From Paenibacillus arenilitoris (GTDB taxonomy: Bacteria; Bacillota; Bacilli; Paenibacillales; Paenibacillaceae), in contig NZ_JACXIY010000006.1 of assembly GCF_014705655.1 (NCBI RefSeq), forward strand, positions 62,001-126,000: a stretch of 64,000 bases of DNA, in the 5' to 3' direction. This document shows, one piece after another, positions 43,865-52,461 of this stretch. The position numbers and the translations under genes are program-made. The notes under the pieces are model-generated. The model searched no databases. It was not told the DNA's origin and was given only the letters and a program-made list of their open reading frames with translations. Within the stretch, counting starts at the first letter, position 1; every line of letters begins with the position of its first letter.

Positions 43865-44872
43865 TTAGGATCGGCCTCCTCTTCTGGCGATGTACACGAA
43901 GAACGGAACGCCGATGATGGCGGTCATGACGCCGACGGGCACTTCCTGCGGAAACGATATGTACCGGGAGCCGATGTCGGCCGCCAGAAGCAGATTGGCG
44001 CCATACACCGCGCAGTACGGGATGCCCCAGCGATAGTCGGTGCCCACGAGATAACGGGTCAGGTGGGGAATGATGATGCCGACGAAGGCGATCGGCCCCG
44101 CCATCGAGACGGATCCGCCGGCGAGCAGAATGATAACGATGCCGGCCGCAAGTTTAATGTAGATCGTTTTCTGGCCGAGGCCGGAGGCCACGTCCTCGCC
44201 GAGCGCCAGCACGTTCATATGTCTGGCAAGGACAAGCGCGGCGATCAGGGCGACGCCCATGTATGGGGCAGCCGCGCCGAATATGCCCATGTCGCGGCCC
44301 GCGACCGAACCGACGAACCAATATAACACCTGGTCGAACGTCTGGCCGCCCGTCAGCAGGATGCCGAGCGATAGCGAGGAGAAGAACGCCGTCAAGGCGG
44401 AGCCGGCCAGCGTTATTTTGAGCGGCGTAAGGCCGTCGTTGCCGATGGACCCGAGCACGTATACGAGCGCAGCCGTAAAAGCCGCTCCAACGAAGCCGAG
44501 CGTCGCGAACGTCGACATGCCGCTTGCTCCGAAGAAAGCCGAGCCGGTGACGATGAAGAAAGCGGCGCCGGCGTTGACGCCGAAGAGACTCGGCGAGGCC
44601 AGCGGGTTGCGCGTGATGCCCTGCATGAGGGAGCCGGCAACGGCCAGCGCCGCGCCGGCCGCGGCGGCGATGAGCGCGCGCGGCATACGCGCCGTCTTTA
44701 TAATGAGATGCTCCTGCGAGCCGTTAAAATCGGTATAGGAGGCAACGATCGTTCGCCAGCCGATGTTCGTGACGCCGAAAGCGACGCTGCATGCGATGCC
44801 CGCAGCCAAAATAATGAAGCCGACGATCAGTCCCGCGGTCTTCCGGGAACGCGTTGATAGTAGTGTGTCCAT
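43865..44872 (-). CDS. FecCD-type siderophore permease (YfiZ-like)
   Basis: A 335-residue permease, first gene of the minus-strand operon. FecCD blocks: ARMPRALIAAAAGAALAVAG, LMQGITRNPLASPSLFGVNA, GPIAFVGIIIPHLTRYLVGT and EVPVGVMTAIIGVPFFVYI. ATG follows AAAGAGGAAGCC. Divergent from the substrate-binding protein gene; both promoters carry Fur boxes. Confidence 0.95.
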   Translation of the reverse strand: MDTLLSTRSRKTAGLIVGFIILAAGIACSVAFGVTNIGWRTIVASYTDFNGSQEHLIIKTARMPRALIAAAAGAALAVAGSLMQGITRNPLASPSLFGVNAGAAFFIVTGSAFFGASGMSTFATLGFVGAAFTAALVYVLGSIGNDGLTPLKITLAGSALTAFFSSLSLGILLTGGQTFDQVLYWFVGSVAGRDMGIFGAAAPYMGVALIAALVLARHMNVLALGEDVASGLGQKTIYIKLAAGIVIILLAGGSVSMAGPIAFVGIIIPHLTRYLVGTDYRWGIPYCAVYGANLLLAADIGSRYISFPQEVPVGVMTAIIGVPFFVYIARRGGRS

Positions 44873-44921
44873 GGCTTCCTCTTTCCCAATAGATAAACGA
44901 TGTATGATTAACTACTAGAAC

Positions 44922-44950
44922 ATTTTATGGGATGCGCCCGGCACTGTCAA
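44922..44950 (-). promoter_or_regulatory. promoter of siderophore permease operon
   Basis: Minus strand TTGACA (44950-44945), 17 bases, TAAAAT (44927-44922). The Fur box at 44957-44971 lies just upstream of this -35. Confidence 0.85.
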
Positions 44951-44956
44951 TGAATT

Positions 44957-44971
44957 TGAAAATCATTATCA
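44957..44971. promoter_or_regulatory. Fur box 1
   Basis: TGAAAATCATTATCA, a 7-1-7 inverted repeat matching the Bacillus TGATAATNATTATCA consensus with one change. Lies between the two divergent -35 boxes. Confidence 0.9.
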
Positions 44972-44979
44972 TTTCCTCA

Positions 44980-45008
44980 TTGACATCGTCCGGAGCGCCT
45001 GTTATAGT
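44980..45008 (+). promoter_or_regulatory. promoter of siderophore-binding protein gene
   Basis: TTGACA at 44980-44985, 17 bases, TATAGT at 45003-45008. Confidence 0.85.
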
Positions 45009-45024
45009 TTCGAAGGAGACATTG

Positions 45025-45039
45025 TGAGAATGATTTTCA
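45025..45039. promoter_or_regulatory. Fur box 2
   Basis: TGAGAATGATTTTCA, again a 7-1-7 Fur motif, placed just downstream of the expected start of the binding-protein transcript. Confidence 0.88.
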
Positions 45040-45059
45040 ATGAAGGAGAGTAAAGGAAA

Positions 45060-46070
45060 ATGCTGCAAAGTTTTAAACGTAAATTGACTTGGACGGCTTC
45101 GACGGTCCTGCTCACGCTGGCGGTTGTGATTAGCGGCTGCGGCGCTCAGGCCGGCAACAATAACGGTGCTTCAAATACGGAAAGCCCGGCGCCGGAAGCT
45201 TCTTCACCCGCTGCTTCGGATGCGGCCCGGAAGGTTACCCACGCGATGGGCGATGCCGAAATCAAGGGCACGCCGGCACGCGTCGTCGTGTTGACGAACG
45301 AAGGAACGGAAGCCTTGCTGGCGCTTGGCGTTACACCGGTCGGCGCGGTCAAGTCGTGGACGGGCGATCCATGGTACCCGCATATCGCGGATCAAATGAA
45401 AGACGTAACGGTCGTCGGCGAAGAAAGCCAGCCGAACCTGGAGCTGATCGCGAGTCTGAAGCCGGACCTTATTATCGGAAACAAGCTTCGCCAGGAGAAA
45501 GTATACGAGCAGTTGAAGGCGATCGCGCCGACCGTGTTCTCGGAGACATTGCGGGGCGCATGGCAGGACAACTTCAAGCTGTACGCGGAAGCGCTCGGCA
45601 AGACGGCGGATGGCGACAAGGTCATCGCCGATTACGATAACCGCGCGGCGGACTTTAAGGAGAAGGCCGGCGACAAGCTGAACCAGAAGGTTTCGGTCGT
45701 TCGTTTTATGGCGGGCAAAACGCGTATTTACTTGAAAGACACGTTTACCGGCGTTTTATTCGACAAGGTCGGCATTACCCGTCCTGAAAGCCAGCAAAAT
45801 TACAAAGATACGTTCGTCGAAGAAATTACGAAGGAGCGCCTGCCCGAGGTGGACGCGGATATCCTGTTCTACTTCACGTACGAGACCGGCGACGGCAAAG
45901 GCACGGCGATGGAAGAGGAGATGCTGAAGGATCCGCTGTGGCAAAGCCTTAACGTCGTGAAGAACGACAAGGCTTACCAGGTGAACGACGCGATCTGGAA
46001 TACGGCCGGCGGCGTTATCGCAGCTAATCTGATGCTCGACGAGCTGTACAAAATTTACGAAATCCAATAA
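45060..46070 (+). CDS. iron-siderophore binding lipoprotein (YfiY-like)
   Basis: A 336-residue lipoprotein. The signal ends LTLAVVISGCG, followed by a Ser/Ala/Pro/Asn linker. The mature part is a class III helical-backbone binding protein: ARVVVLTNEGTEALLALGVT, LKPDLIIGNKLRQEKVYEQL, VNDAIWNTAGGVIAANLMLD. Together with the divergent YfiZ/YfhA-like permeases it forms an importer for, by analogy, a citrate-hydroxamate siderophore such as schizokinen (inference). ATG lies 7 bases after a GAAGGAGAGTAAAGGA region. Confidence 0.93.
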   Translation: MLQSFKRKLTWTASTVLLTLAVVISGCGAQAGNNNGASNTESPAPEASSPAASDAARKVTHAMGDAEIKGTPARVVVLTNEGTEALLALGVTPVGAVKSWTGDPWYPHIADQMKDVTVVGEESQPNLELIASLKPDLIIGNKLRQEKVYEQLKAIAPTVFSETLRGAWQDNFKLYAEALGKTADGDKVIADYDNRAADFKEKAGDKLNQKVSVVRFMAGKTRIYLKDTFTGVLFDKVGITRPESQQNYKDTFVEEITKERLPEVDADILFYFTYETGDGKGTAMEEEMLKDPLWQSLNVVKNDKAYQVNDAIWNTAGGVIAANLMLDELYKIYEIQ

Positions 46071-46078
46071 TGAAGGAT

Positions 46079-46126
46079 GAAGCAGCGGACGGCCTTTCGG
46101 GGCGCGTTCGCTGCTTCTTTTTATAA
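46079..46126 (+). terminator. intrinsic terminator
   Basis: GAAGCAGCG / CGCTGCTTC stem followed by TTTTTATAATAAT. Confidence 0.87.
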
Positions 46127-46250
46127 TAATATTGTTGCCCTCGTCCATAAAAGTGCGCCCCGAGTCAACACTGTTTCTCTAGACCCACACGGATTCGATC
46201 GGGTATGATACCGTTATGAAAATTGGAAATAATAGAAAGCATACGCATTT

Positions 46251-47174
46251 GTGCTTGGGAGGGTATGGAAACTGAATCAGTATGACGAGATCAAACAAGG
46301 CGAGAAGGGCGCATGGGTCAGCATCGGCGCGTATTTGGTGCTGTCCGCGTTAAAGCTGGCGGCAGGGTACTGGTTCGTGTCGGGGGCGCTTGTGGCGGAC
46401 GGCTTCAACAACTTGACGGACATCGTAGCTTCCGCAGCGGTATTGATCGGATTGCGCATCTCGCAGAAGCCGCCCGACAAGGACCATCCGTACGGCCATT
46501 TCCGCGCGGAGACGATCGCGGCTCTCATCGCTTCGTTCATTATGGCGACGGTAGGCATCCAGGTGCTGATCAGCGCCGTCAAATCGCTATTCTCGCCGGA
46601 GCATTCCGTTCCGGATTTAACGAGCGCCTGGGTCGCGCTGTTCGCGGCGCTCTGTATGGCCGGCGTCTACATGTACAATCGCAGGCTGGCTCTTCGCATC
46701 AATAATCAAGCGCTGCTTGCCGCGGCAAAAGACAATTTATCGGACGCGCTCGTGAGCACGGGCGCGGCCATCGGCATCATCGGAGCGCAGTTCGGCCTGC
46801 CATGGCTCGATCCGGTGGCCGCCTTCGCCGTCGGCGTCATCATATGCAAAACGGCGTGGGAAATTTTCTACAGCTCCACGCACGCGCTGACCGACGGCTT
46901 CGACGCGAACGAGCTGTCGACGATGCGCTCGACGATCGCGAGGACGAAGGGCGTCAAATCGATCAAGGACATTAAGGCGCGCGTTCACGGCAGCCATGTG
47001 CTGGTCGACGTCATCGTGCAGGTCGATCCGGAGCTGACGCTTGTCGAAAGCCATCAAATCTGCGACGAAATCGAGAACCGGATGGGGCGCAAGCATAATA
47101 TTATGAGCGTGCACGTTCACGTCGAGCCGCATGATATCGCCGAGGAGTTCGAGTACATGGCGGATAAAAAGTAA
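46251..47174 (+). CDS. cation diffusion facilitator (CDF) family transporter
   Basis: About 300 residues. An N-terminal six-helix membrane domain has LVADGFNNLTDIVAS, DHPYGHFRAETIAAL and AAAKDNLSDALVS (metal-site Asp/His), then a cytoplasmic domain (ARVHGSHVLVDVIVQVDPEL, VHVHVEP). CDF proteins export Zn, Co, Fe or Mn by proton antiport. The start is uncertain: GTG at 46251 has no good site, while CTG at 46272 (LNQYDEIKQGEK) is 9 bases after GGGAGG and fits the family N-terminus better. Single gene; metal not assigned. Confidence 0.88.
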   Translation: MLGRVWKLNQYDEIKQGEKGAWVSIGAYLVLSALKLAAGYWFVSGALVADGFNNLTDIVASAAVLIGLRISQKPPDKDHPYGHFRAETIAALIASFIMATVGIQVLISAVKSLFSPEHSVPDLTSAWVALFAALCMAGVYMYNRRLALRINNQALLAAAKDNLSDALVSTGAAIGIIGAQFGLPWLDPVAAFAVGVIICKTAWEIFYSSTHALTDGFDANELSTMRSTIARTKGVKSIKDIKARVHGSHVLVDVIVQVDPELTLVESHQICDEIENRMGRKHNIMSVHVHVEPHDIAEEFEYMADKK

Positions 47175-47516
47175 CGAACGGAAGCGGTAATTGTTGCCAA
47201 ATACGAGCTGCCTATAAGGTTTATAGGACTTTCGGTTTAATTTTCCAGCACGGCTTCCGGTCCTGCTTCGCGCAAGCGGGCTTCGTTTTGCGCAAGCAAA
47301 CGCAGGCGCGGCCTGCTATGGCGGCAAGCCGTAAGGCATCTCCATTCCGGAGATGCCTTTTTTGCATTATTTTACAGCGGTTGAATATGTCTGCCAGCTC
47401 AATTTGCCAAAAAAGGAAATAGGAACGAGGGACGATGCTTGCCAGCGCCCGCCGAACTTACAATGAGACCAGCACCGTCGCGATTGACTGGTCACACATC
47501 CAAGGAGGCGCAAACC
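47175..47516 (+). other. intergenic region with terminator before NlpC/P60 gene
   Basis: Contains the terminator at 47333-47364 and GCGCAAGC twice nearby (47268 and 47290 regions). Because c-di-AMP (ydaO) riboswitches often precede NlpC/P60 genes I looked for one and saw no convincing match. No promoter with good hexamers found. Confidence 0.4.
47333..47364 (+). terminator. intrinsic terminator
   Basis: AAGGCATCTCC / GGAGATGCCTT perfect 11-bp stem, 5-base loop, then TTTTT. Confidence 0.92.
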
Positions 47517-48536
47517 ATGAATTACACCGTGAAGCAAAAAATCGCAACCGCAACGTTAACGGCCGCATTGCTGTTCAGCTCCGTTTCGGTACCCGCAGCC
47601 CAGGCCGCGCAATCGGCCGAGGTGCAAGCGGGCGTCAACATGCGCACGTCGCCGTCGACGTCGGCCAAAGTCGTCCGCACCCTAAAGAGGGGCGAGAAAG
47701 TCACGATCGTCGAGAAAGCGAATGCGTATTGGTACAAAATAACCGATTCCACGGGTAAAACCGGCTATATCTCCACGTCATCGAAGTATGTTGAGGTCAC
47801 CGGCTCCTCCACGGCTCCTTCCCAAGATCCGAACCCGGACCAAATGCAAAAAGCCAACGCCGTCATCAAAGCGTCGGTCTCCTTCCGCAAGAGCGCGTCG
47901 ACCTCGGGGACGTTTATCCGTTATTTGAAGAAAGGCGAGAAAGTGGTCGTCCTGTCGAAGCCGAACGGCTACTGGTACGAGGTGCAGGACGCAAGCGGCG
48001 TGCGCGGCTACGTCAGCTCGAGCGCGTCTTACATAACGGTGACCGGCCCGATCGCGGGCGGAGGGGCGAGCAAGCCGGACGAGACGGTCGATCCCGCACT
48101 GGCGGTTGAAAAGGTGATCGCGGCGGGTATGAAATATTTGGGCACGCCGTATGAATACGGGTCCAGCCGAAGCAACACGGCTACGTTCGACTGCTCCGAC
48201 TTCGTGAGACAAGCCTTCCTGGACGGCGTGGGCATAAAGCTGCCCGCCGATTCCCGCTCTCAGGGCGCCTACGTGAAGAACAAGGGCGGGGCGAAGACGG
48301 ATTGGCGCGGACTGAAGCGAGGCGATCTCATCTTCTTTATGTCTTACAAGGGTTCGAAAGCCTCTGCTTACGCGGGCGTTAACAAAGGGACGGCGACGAT
48401 TACGCACGACGGCATCTATTTGGGCGACGGCCAAGTGCTGCATACGTATTCCAAGGAAAGCGGCGGCGTGAAGATCAGCAGTATCGAAGGCACGCAGTGG
48501 GAATACCGCTTCCTGTTCGGCGGCAGCGCGCTGTAA
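47517..48536 (+). CDS. secreted SH3b-SH3b-NlpC/P60 peptidoglycan hydrolase
   Basis: A 339-residue secreted enzyme. Signal peptide 1-31 (AAQAAQS cleavage region). Two bacterial SH3 domains: 34-95 (VNMRTSPSTSAKVVRTLKRG) and 113-176 (VSFRKSASTSGTFIRYLKKG). The C-terminal NlpC/P60 domain has Cys226 (FDCSDFVRQAF), His297 (ITHDGIYLG) and His309 (VLHTYS), consistent with a D-glutamyl-L-diamino acid endopeptidase. ATG at 47517 follows AAGGAGGCGCAAACC; an upstream in-frame ATG at 47439 is not needed. Confidence 0.95.
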   Translation: MNYTVKQKIATATLTAALLFSSVSVPAAQAAQSAEVQAGVNMRTSPSTSAKVVRTLKRGEKVTIVEKANAYWYKITDSTGKTGYISTSSKYVEVTGSSTAPSQDPNPDQMQKANAVIKASVSFRKSASTSGTFIRYLKKGEKVVVLSKPNGYWYEVQDASGVRGYVSSSASYITVTGPIAGGGASKPDETVDPALAVEKVIAAGMKYLGTPYEYGSSRSNTATFDCSDFVRQAFLDGVGIKLPADSRSQGAYVKNKGGAKTDWRGLKRGDLIFFMSYKGSKASAYAGVNKGTATITHDGIYLGDGQVLHTYSKESGGVKISSIEGTQWEYRFLFGGSAL

Positions 48537-48542
48537 CGCAAT

Positions 48543-48577
48543 AAGGGCCGGTCAGCGATAAGCTGGCCGGCCCTTGT
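48543..48577. terminator. bidirectional terminator
   Basis: AAGGGCCGGTCAGC / GCTGGCCGGCCCTT stem (one G-T pair), between the converging hydrolase and VTT genes. Confidence 0.82.
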
Positions 48578-48583
48578 TTATCG

Positions 48584-49276
48584 TTACGAGCTAACGTGAA
48601 TCGACTCTTCCGGAAGCTGCTTCTTCGGTCGAGGATGCTGATCTTGTTCGTATTGGTCATGCTGCGAGTGCTGTTCCTGCTGCCGTTCCCGTTCTTCGGC
48701 TTTCATGGCCGATTCCTTTTTCTTGCGGCTCCTTCTGCGAAGGAGCAAATAAGCGACGACAATCGGCACGGCTCCGAGGAAGATATACAAGGAAACGTCT
48801 TTCACCATGCTCTCGGCGGCTTGGCCGTAGAGATAGAACAACAGGCCGACGATGTAAAATTTAAGGCCTCGCCCGAGCGCGGCGTAAGCGATCAACCGCC
48901 ACAACGGAAAATTCAAGACGCCGGACAGGATCGTGAACACCTTGAACGGAATCGGCGTGAAGGAGCCGATTAAAATCGCGGCTTCGCCGTTTTTTTGAAA
49001 CTTGTCGGTGGCGGCGTCGATCCATTCTTTCTTCAGAAACTTGTAGAGAACGGACTTGCCCATGACTTTCCCCAGATAGTAGCCGACCGGCGTGCCGAGG
49101 AGGCAGGCGATATAGCCGACGGTAGCGAGCCACAGCGCGGTGGACGGATTAAGGATGCTTAACGACACTTGAAGGAAAAATGCCGGAATCGGAAAAATAA
49201 TCGCATCGAGAAAGGAGTGAATGACTAGCCCCCAAGGCCCGAAATCCTTTAAAAAATCGACAATAGCTTGAAACAT
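48584..49276 (-). CDS. VTT/DedA-family membrane protein
   Basis: A 230-residue membrane protein with about five segments. DFGPWGLVIHSFLDAIIFPI and the re-entrant GSFTPIPFKVFTILSGVL identify the VTT (SNARE-associated Golgi, YqaA-type) fold; relatives flip lipid carriers. The last ~60 residues are charged and Gln/Glu/His-rich (KKKESAMKAEERERQQEQHS), cytoplasmic and unusual in length. ATG follows AAAAGGAGCCTGGTC. Confidence 0.87.
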   Translation of the reverse strand: MFQAIVDFLKDFGPWGLVIHSFLDAIIFPIPAFFLQVSLSILNPSTALWLATVGYIACLLGTPVGYYLGKVMGKSVLYKFLKKEWIDAATDKFQKNGEAAILIGSFTPIPFKVFTILSGVLNFPLWRLIAYAALGRGLKFYIVGLLFYLYGQAAESMVKDVSLYIFLGAVPIVVAYLLLRRRSRKKKESAMKAEERERQQEQHSQHDQYEQDQHPRPKKQLPEESIHVSS

Positions 49277-49406
49277 GACCAGGCTCCTTTTCCGTCAACT
49301 AGCCTGCACATAAAGCCTGCTTAACGAGCAAAGCCAAGCGGGAAAAACCTTATATGCTAACTTATGCCCCAGTTGGATGAATAGGCGCGCATGTCGCCCG
49401 AATTTA

Positions 49407-49415
49407 ATTATAGCA
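49407..49415 (-). promoter_or_regulatory. extended -10 promoter for VTT gene
   Basis: Minus strand TGCTATAAT, an extended -10 box about 130 bases before the start; no good -35 at the right distance. Confidence 0.4.
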
Positions 49416-49500
49416 CATTTAAAACGGTTAAAAATATGATAGGTGTCATGTCTTTTGTGTAAAGATGAAGGAAATGCTAGAATTTGCTTGACATGCGCTG

Positions 49501-50157
49501 TTAAAACGAATGCATGCGTTCTAGTTCATAAGACCGAATACGCAAGTCGCCGCCGGAAGGTTTCAACCTTTTTTTGTCGACCAGGCCGCGCAGCCATTTC
49601 CGCGCCGTTTTGTTGTCGATCCCGAGATGGCGGCCGACGTCGCTAGGCGTGATCGGGCCATGCGTCCTCATGGCGAGGCGGATGATCTCTTTCTCCAAAT
49701 AGCCGATATCCTCCTCGTGCGGATGAGTCCCAAGCAAACGGCCCATAAGCTGCTGAAGCTTCTGCTGGCAGAACCGGGGATGCTCTTTGATATCGTCGTA
49801 GCTGAAACGCAATACGATCCAGCCGTCGATGACTAGATCGTTCTGGCGGCGAAGCTGGTTTGCGAATTGCGTTCGGTCGAGGTTTCTCCAATGGGGGCCG
49901 TAGCCGTCAATCTCGATTGCCAGCCTTATTCGGGAACGGATATAGCCGAAATCAATATAACGGTTCCCGTCTTTATAATCGTAAGTTTCATATTCCGGGT
50001 GCAGGTCGTTGAAGTCGCCGAACGCAGGCCACCAAGCCTGCTGAAGGAAGAGCTTCTCGGCATGATCATGGCCGGTTTTCAGTCTTCTTAACGCTTCACC
50101 CTTGCGGGCGCTCAAATGCTTCTGGATAAATAACGCGTGCGCTTCCTCGAAATTCAT
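49501..50157 (-). CDS. DUF559-like nuclease-fold protein with C-terminal winged helix
   Basis: A 218-residue protein. Residues ~55-130 resemble the DUF559/Vsr-like restriction-endonuclease fold: Asp69 in RYIDFGYIRSRI, Glu82 and Asp84 in LAIEIDGYGPHW, His89, and GWIVLRFSYDDI. The C-terminal ~65 residues look like a winged helix (ITPSDVGRHLGIDNKTARKW). ATG at 50157 is 8 bases after AAGGAGGATG. The frame is open to 50289, but that part crosses a terminator-like hairpin. No partner methylase is adjacent. Nuclease activity is inference. Confidence 0.75.
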   Translation of the reverse strand: MNFEEAHALFIQKHLSARKGEALRRLKTGHDHAEKLFLQQAWWPAFGDFNDLHPEYETYDYKDGNRYIDFGYIRSRIRLAIEIDGYGPHWRNLDRTQFANQLRRQNDLVIDGWIVLRFSYDDIKEHPRFCQQKLQQLMGRLLGTHPHEEDIGYLEKEIIRLAMRTHGPITPSDVGRHLGIDNKTARKWLRGLVDKKRLKPSGGDLRIRSYELERMHSF

Positions 50158-50200
50158 CGGATCATCCTCCTTATTGGCTCGAAATCTGCGATATAACAAG

Positions 50201-50239
50201 AAAAGCCGCTTGGCTACGGGCAATCCGTAAGCAAGCGGC
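50201..50239 (-). terminator. terminator-like hairpin in the nuclease leader
   Basis: On the minus strand GCCGCTTGCTTACGG / CCGTAGCCAAGCGGC with a 5-base loop is followed by TTTTCTTG. It stands ~45 bases before the nuclease ATG, in its 5' leader. Confidence 0.6.
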
Positions 50240-50359
50240 GCGTTCTTCGCGTCGTATTTTCTATAATATAATGGTACCTTATGAATCAATCGTTGGCAAT
50301 ACAGCCTTGCGACGAAGACCGTTAAAGGAAAAAAGGTTTCTTATTTCACACTTGATCGG

Positions 50360-50890
50360 CCTCAATCGGGAAATAGGGGAACAAATTGGCGTTATTGCAG
50401 CTCCAGAAGGGAGCCGCTGGCTATGATCGGCGCAATAAGACCGATTGTTACCGCTATTTCGCGCAGTCTCGGCTTTGCGGGCGGAATAGCGGAACAAATT
50501 GGCGTTATTGCGCTCAAAATAGGCGCTGCAGACTAAGATCGGCACAATAAGACCAATTGTTTCCGCTATTCTGCGTAATCCCGGCTCTGCGGGCGAAATA
50601 GCGGAACAAATTGGCGCTATTGCGGTTCCAAATGGGCGCTGCAGGCTAAGATCACCACAATAAGACCAATTGTTACCGCTATTTCACGCAGTCCCAGCTT
50701 TGCGGACGGAATAGCGGAACAAATTGGCGTTATTGCAGCTCCAGAAGGCTGCATCTGGCTGGAATCGGTGCGATAAGACCAATTGTTTCCGCTATTCTGC
50801 GCAATCCCGGCTCTGTGGGCGAAATAGCGGAACAAATTGGCGCTATTGCGGTTCCAAATGGGCGCTGCAGGCTGGAATTCGGCTCGGCAC
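50360..50890. repeat. 112-113-bp tandem array of palindromic units, ~4.6 copies
   Basis: The core GGAACAAATTGGCG(T/C)TATTGC recurs with ACAAATT at 50381, 50494, 50606, 50719 and 50832. Each complete unit also holds the inverted counterpart AATAAGACCAATTGTTNCCG CTATT, giving ~25-bp imperfect hairpins. Units alternate in type (1 and 3, 2 and 4 share variants), suggesting growth by ~225-bp dimers. ORFs crossing it are repeat artefacts. Confidence 0.85.
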
Positions 50891-50962
50891 ATTTGGACAC
50901 GCTGGCAGACTGTCTGCGCCGGCACATCCGGTCTGACCTTGGCCGATCGGCCAGCCAACTGC

Positions 50963-52378
50963 CTATTCGCGCGTCTGGCGGCGGGAGACGCCGCTCTGCT
51001 GGGCCGCTTGAATGACGCGGCGGCGGACCTCCTCGACGATCCGCCCGTTGAAGACGCTCGGAATAATGTACAGCCGGTTCAACTCGTCATCGCTGATCAC
51101 CGAAGCGATCGCTTCGGCGGCGGCGAGCTTCATCTCTTCGTTGATGGTCGTCGCCCGGCTGTCGAGCGCGCCGCGGAATATGCCGGGGAAGCACAGCACG
51201 TTGTTGATTTGGTTCGGGTAATCGGACCTGCCCGTCGCGAACACCGCGACGATGTCCTCCGCCAGCTCGGGCCGAATCTCCGGCTCGGGATTGGCCATCG
51301 CGAAGACGATCGGGCCCTTCGCCATCGTCTCGATGTGGGCCCGGGTCAATATGCCGCCGGCGGACACGCCGATGAAGACATCCGCGCAGGCGAGCGCCTC
51401 CGCCAAGCCTCCGCTGCGCCGTTCGGCGTTCGTGTTCTCGGCGTACCATTGCCACATCGGATTATCGTAGGTCCTCTCGGAGGTCAAGATGCCCTCGCGG
51501 TCGACCCCGATAATATGCTGCGCCCCGCCTGCGAGCAGCATCTTCGTGCACGCCGTGCCCGCGGCCCCGATACCGCAAACGACGATGCGGGCTTCGCGCA
51601 GGGTGCGCCCCGTCAGCTTGAGCGCGTTGAGCAGGCCGGCATAGAGCACGACCGCCGTCCCGTGCTGATCGTCGTGGAAGACGGGGATATCGAGCTCCTG
51701 CCGCAGCCTTTGCTCGATTTCGAAGCAGCGGGGGGCGGAGATGTCCTCCAGGTTGATGCCGCCGAAAGCCGGAGCGAGGTTTTTGACGGCGGTAATGATC
51801 TGCTCCGTATCCTGCGTGTCCAGGCAGATCGGGAAGGCGTCCACGTCGGCGAATTGCTTGAACAGCATCGCCTTGCCCTCCATGACCGGCATGGCGGCGT
51901 AAGGGCCGATGTTGCCGAGTCCGAGAACGGCGCTGCCGTCCGATACGACGGCCACCGTATTTCGTTTGATCGTCAACGTATAAGCTTTGGAAGGCTCCTC
52001 GTGTATCGCTTGGCACACTCTGGCCACTTCGGGCGTATAGACGCGCGACAAGTCGTCGCGGTTCTGGATAGGCGTTTTGGGCTGGATCGTGATTTTGCCG
52101 CCCAAGTGAAGGAGGAAAGTCCGGTCGGATATATGAAGCAGCCGGATGCCGGGCACCGATCGCAGCGCGGCGGTGAGCCGTTCGGAGGCGCCTTGCTCCG
52201 CGATTTTGACAGTCAAGTCGCGAATGCTCTTGTTTCGATCCGTATGAATGACGTCGATGGCGACGATGTCGCCCCTTGCCTGCTCGATCGCGGTGGCGGC
52301 CTGTCCGAATTGCGCGCGGTCCGTATCGAGCTCGATCCTCAGTATAATCGTTTTGCCGTCGGCCAGTCGTGAACTCAT
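50963..52378 (-). CDS. NAD(P)-dependent malic enzyme with ACT domain
   Basis: A 471-residue enzyme decarboxylating malate to pyruvate. An N-terminal ACT domain (about 8-85, ILRIELDTDRAQFGQAATAI) suggests amino-acid or effector control. The catalytic part has DGSAVLGLGNIGPYAAMPVM, EDISAPRCFEIEQ, FHDDQHGTAVV, the Rossmann motif VVCGIGAAGTAC and FAMANPEPEI. Resembles MalS/YtsJ-group enzymes. ATG follows AAGGGAGCTGTTACCC. The palindromic repeat array lies ~75 bases beyond its stop; I see no ordinary terminator. Confidence 0.95.
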   Translation of the reverse strand: MSSRLADGKTIILRIELDTDRAQFGQAATAIEQARGDIVAIDVIHTDRNKSIRDLTVKIAEQGASERLTAALRSVPGIRLLHISDRTFLLHLGGKITIQPKTPIQNRDDLSRVYTPEVARVCQAIHEEPSKAYTLTIKRNTVAVVSDGSAVLGLGNIGPYAAMPVMEGKAMLFKQFADVDAFPICLDTQDTEQIITAVKNLAPAFGGINLEDISAPRCFEIEQRLRQELDIPVFHDDQHGTAVVLYAGLLNALKLTGRTLREARIVVCGIGAAGTACTKMLLAGGAQHIIGVDREGILTSERTYDNPMWQWYAENTNAERRSGGLAEALACADVFIGVSAGGILTRAHIETMAKGPIVFAMANPEPEIRPELAEDIVAVFATGRSDYPNQINNVLCFPGIFRGALDSRATTINEEMKLAAAEAIASVISDDELNRLYIIPSVFNGRIVEEVRRRVIQAAQQSGVSRRQTRE

Positions 52379-52461
52379 GGGTAACAGCTCCCTTCATCAT
52401 ATATACTATGTGGAATAGGGCGTTTAAATTATGCCTCCCGTCCGGATGAAAAAGACAGCCG

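Noticed and set aside
47175..47516. c-di-AMP riboswitch before the NlpC/P60 gene
   Set aside because: Often found at such genes, but the conserved sequence blocks are not visible here; only a terminator is clear.
49443..49646. 67-codon plus-strand ORF with CxxC
   Set aside because: Overlaps the nuclease gene on the other strand, lacks a ribosome binding site, and has a low-complexity end.
50617..50958. Overlapping ORFs with repeated internal sequence
   Set aside because: They are generated by the 113-bp tandem repeat, and their repeated residues follow the repeat period.
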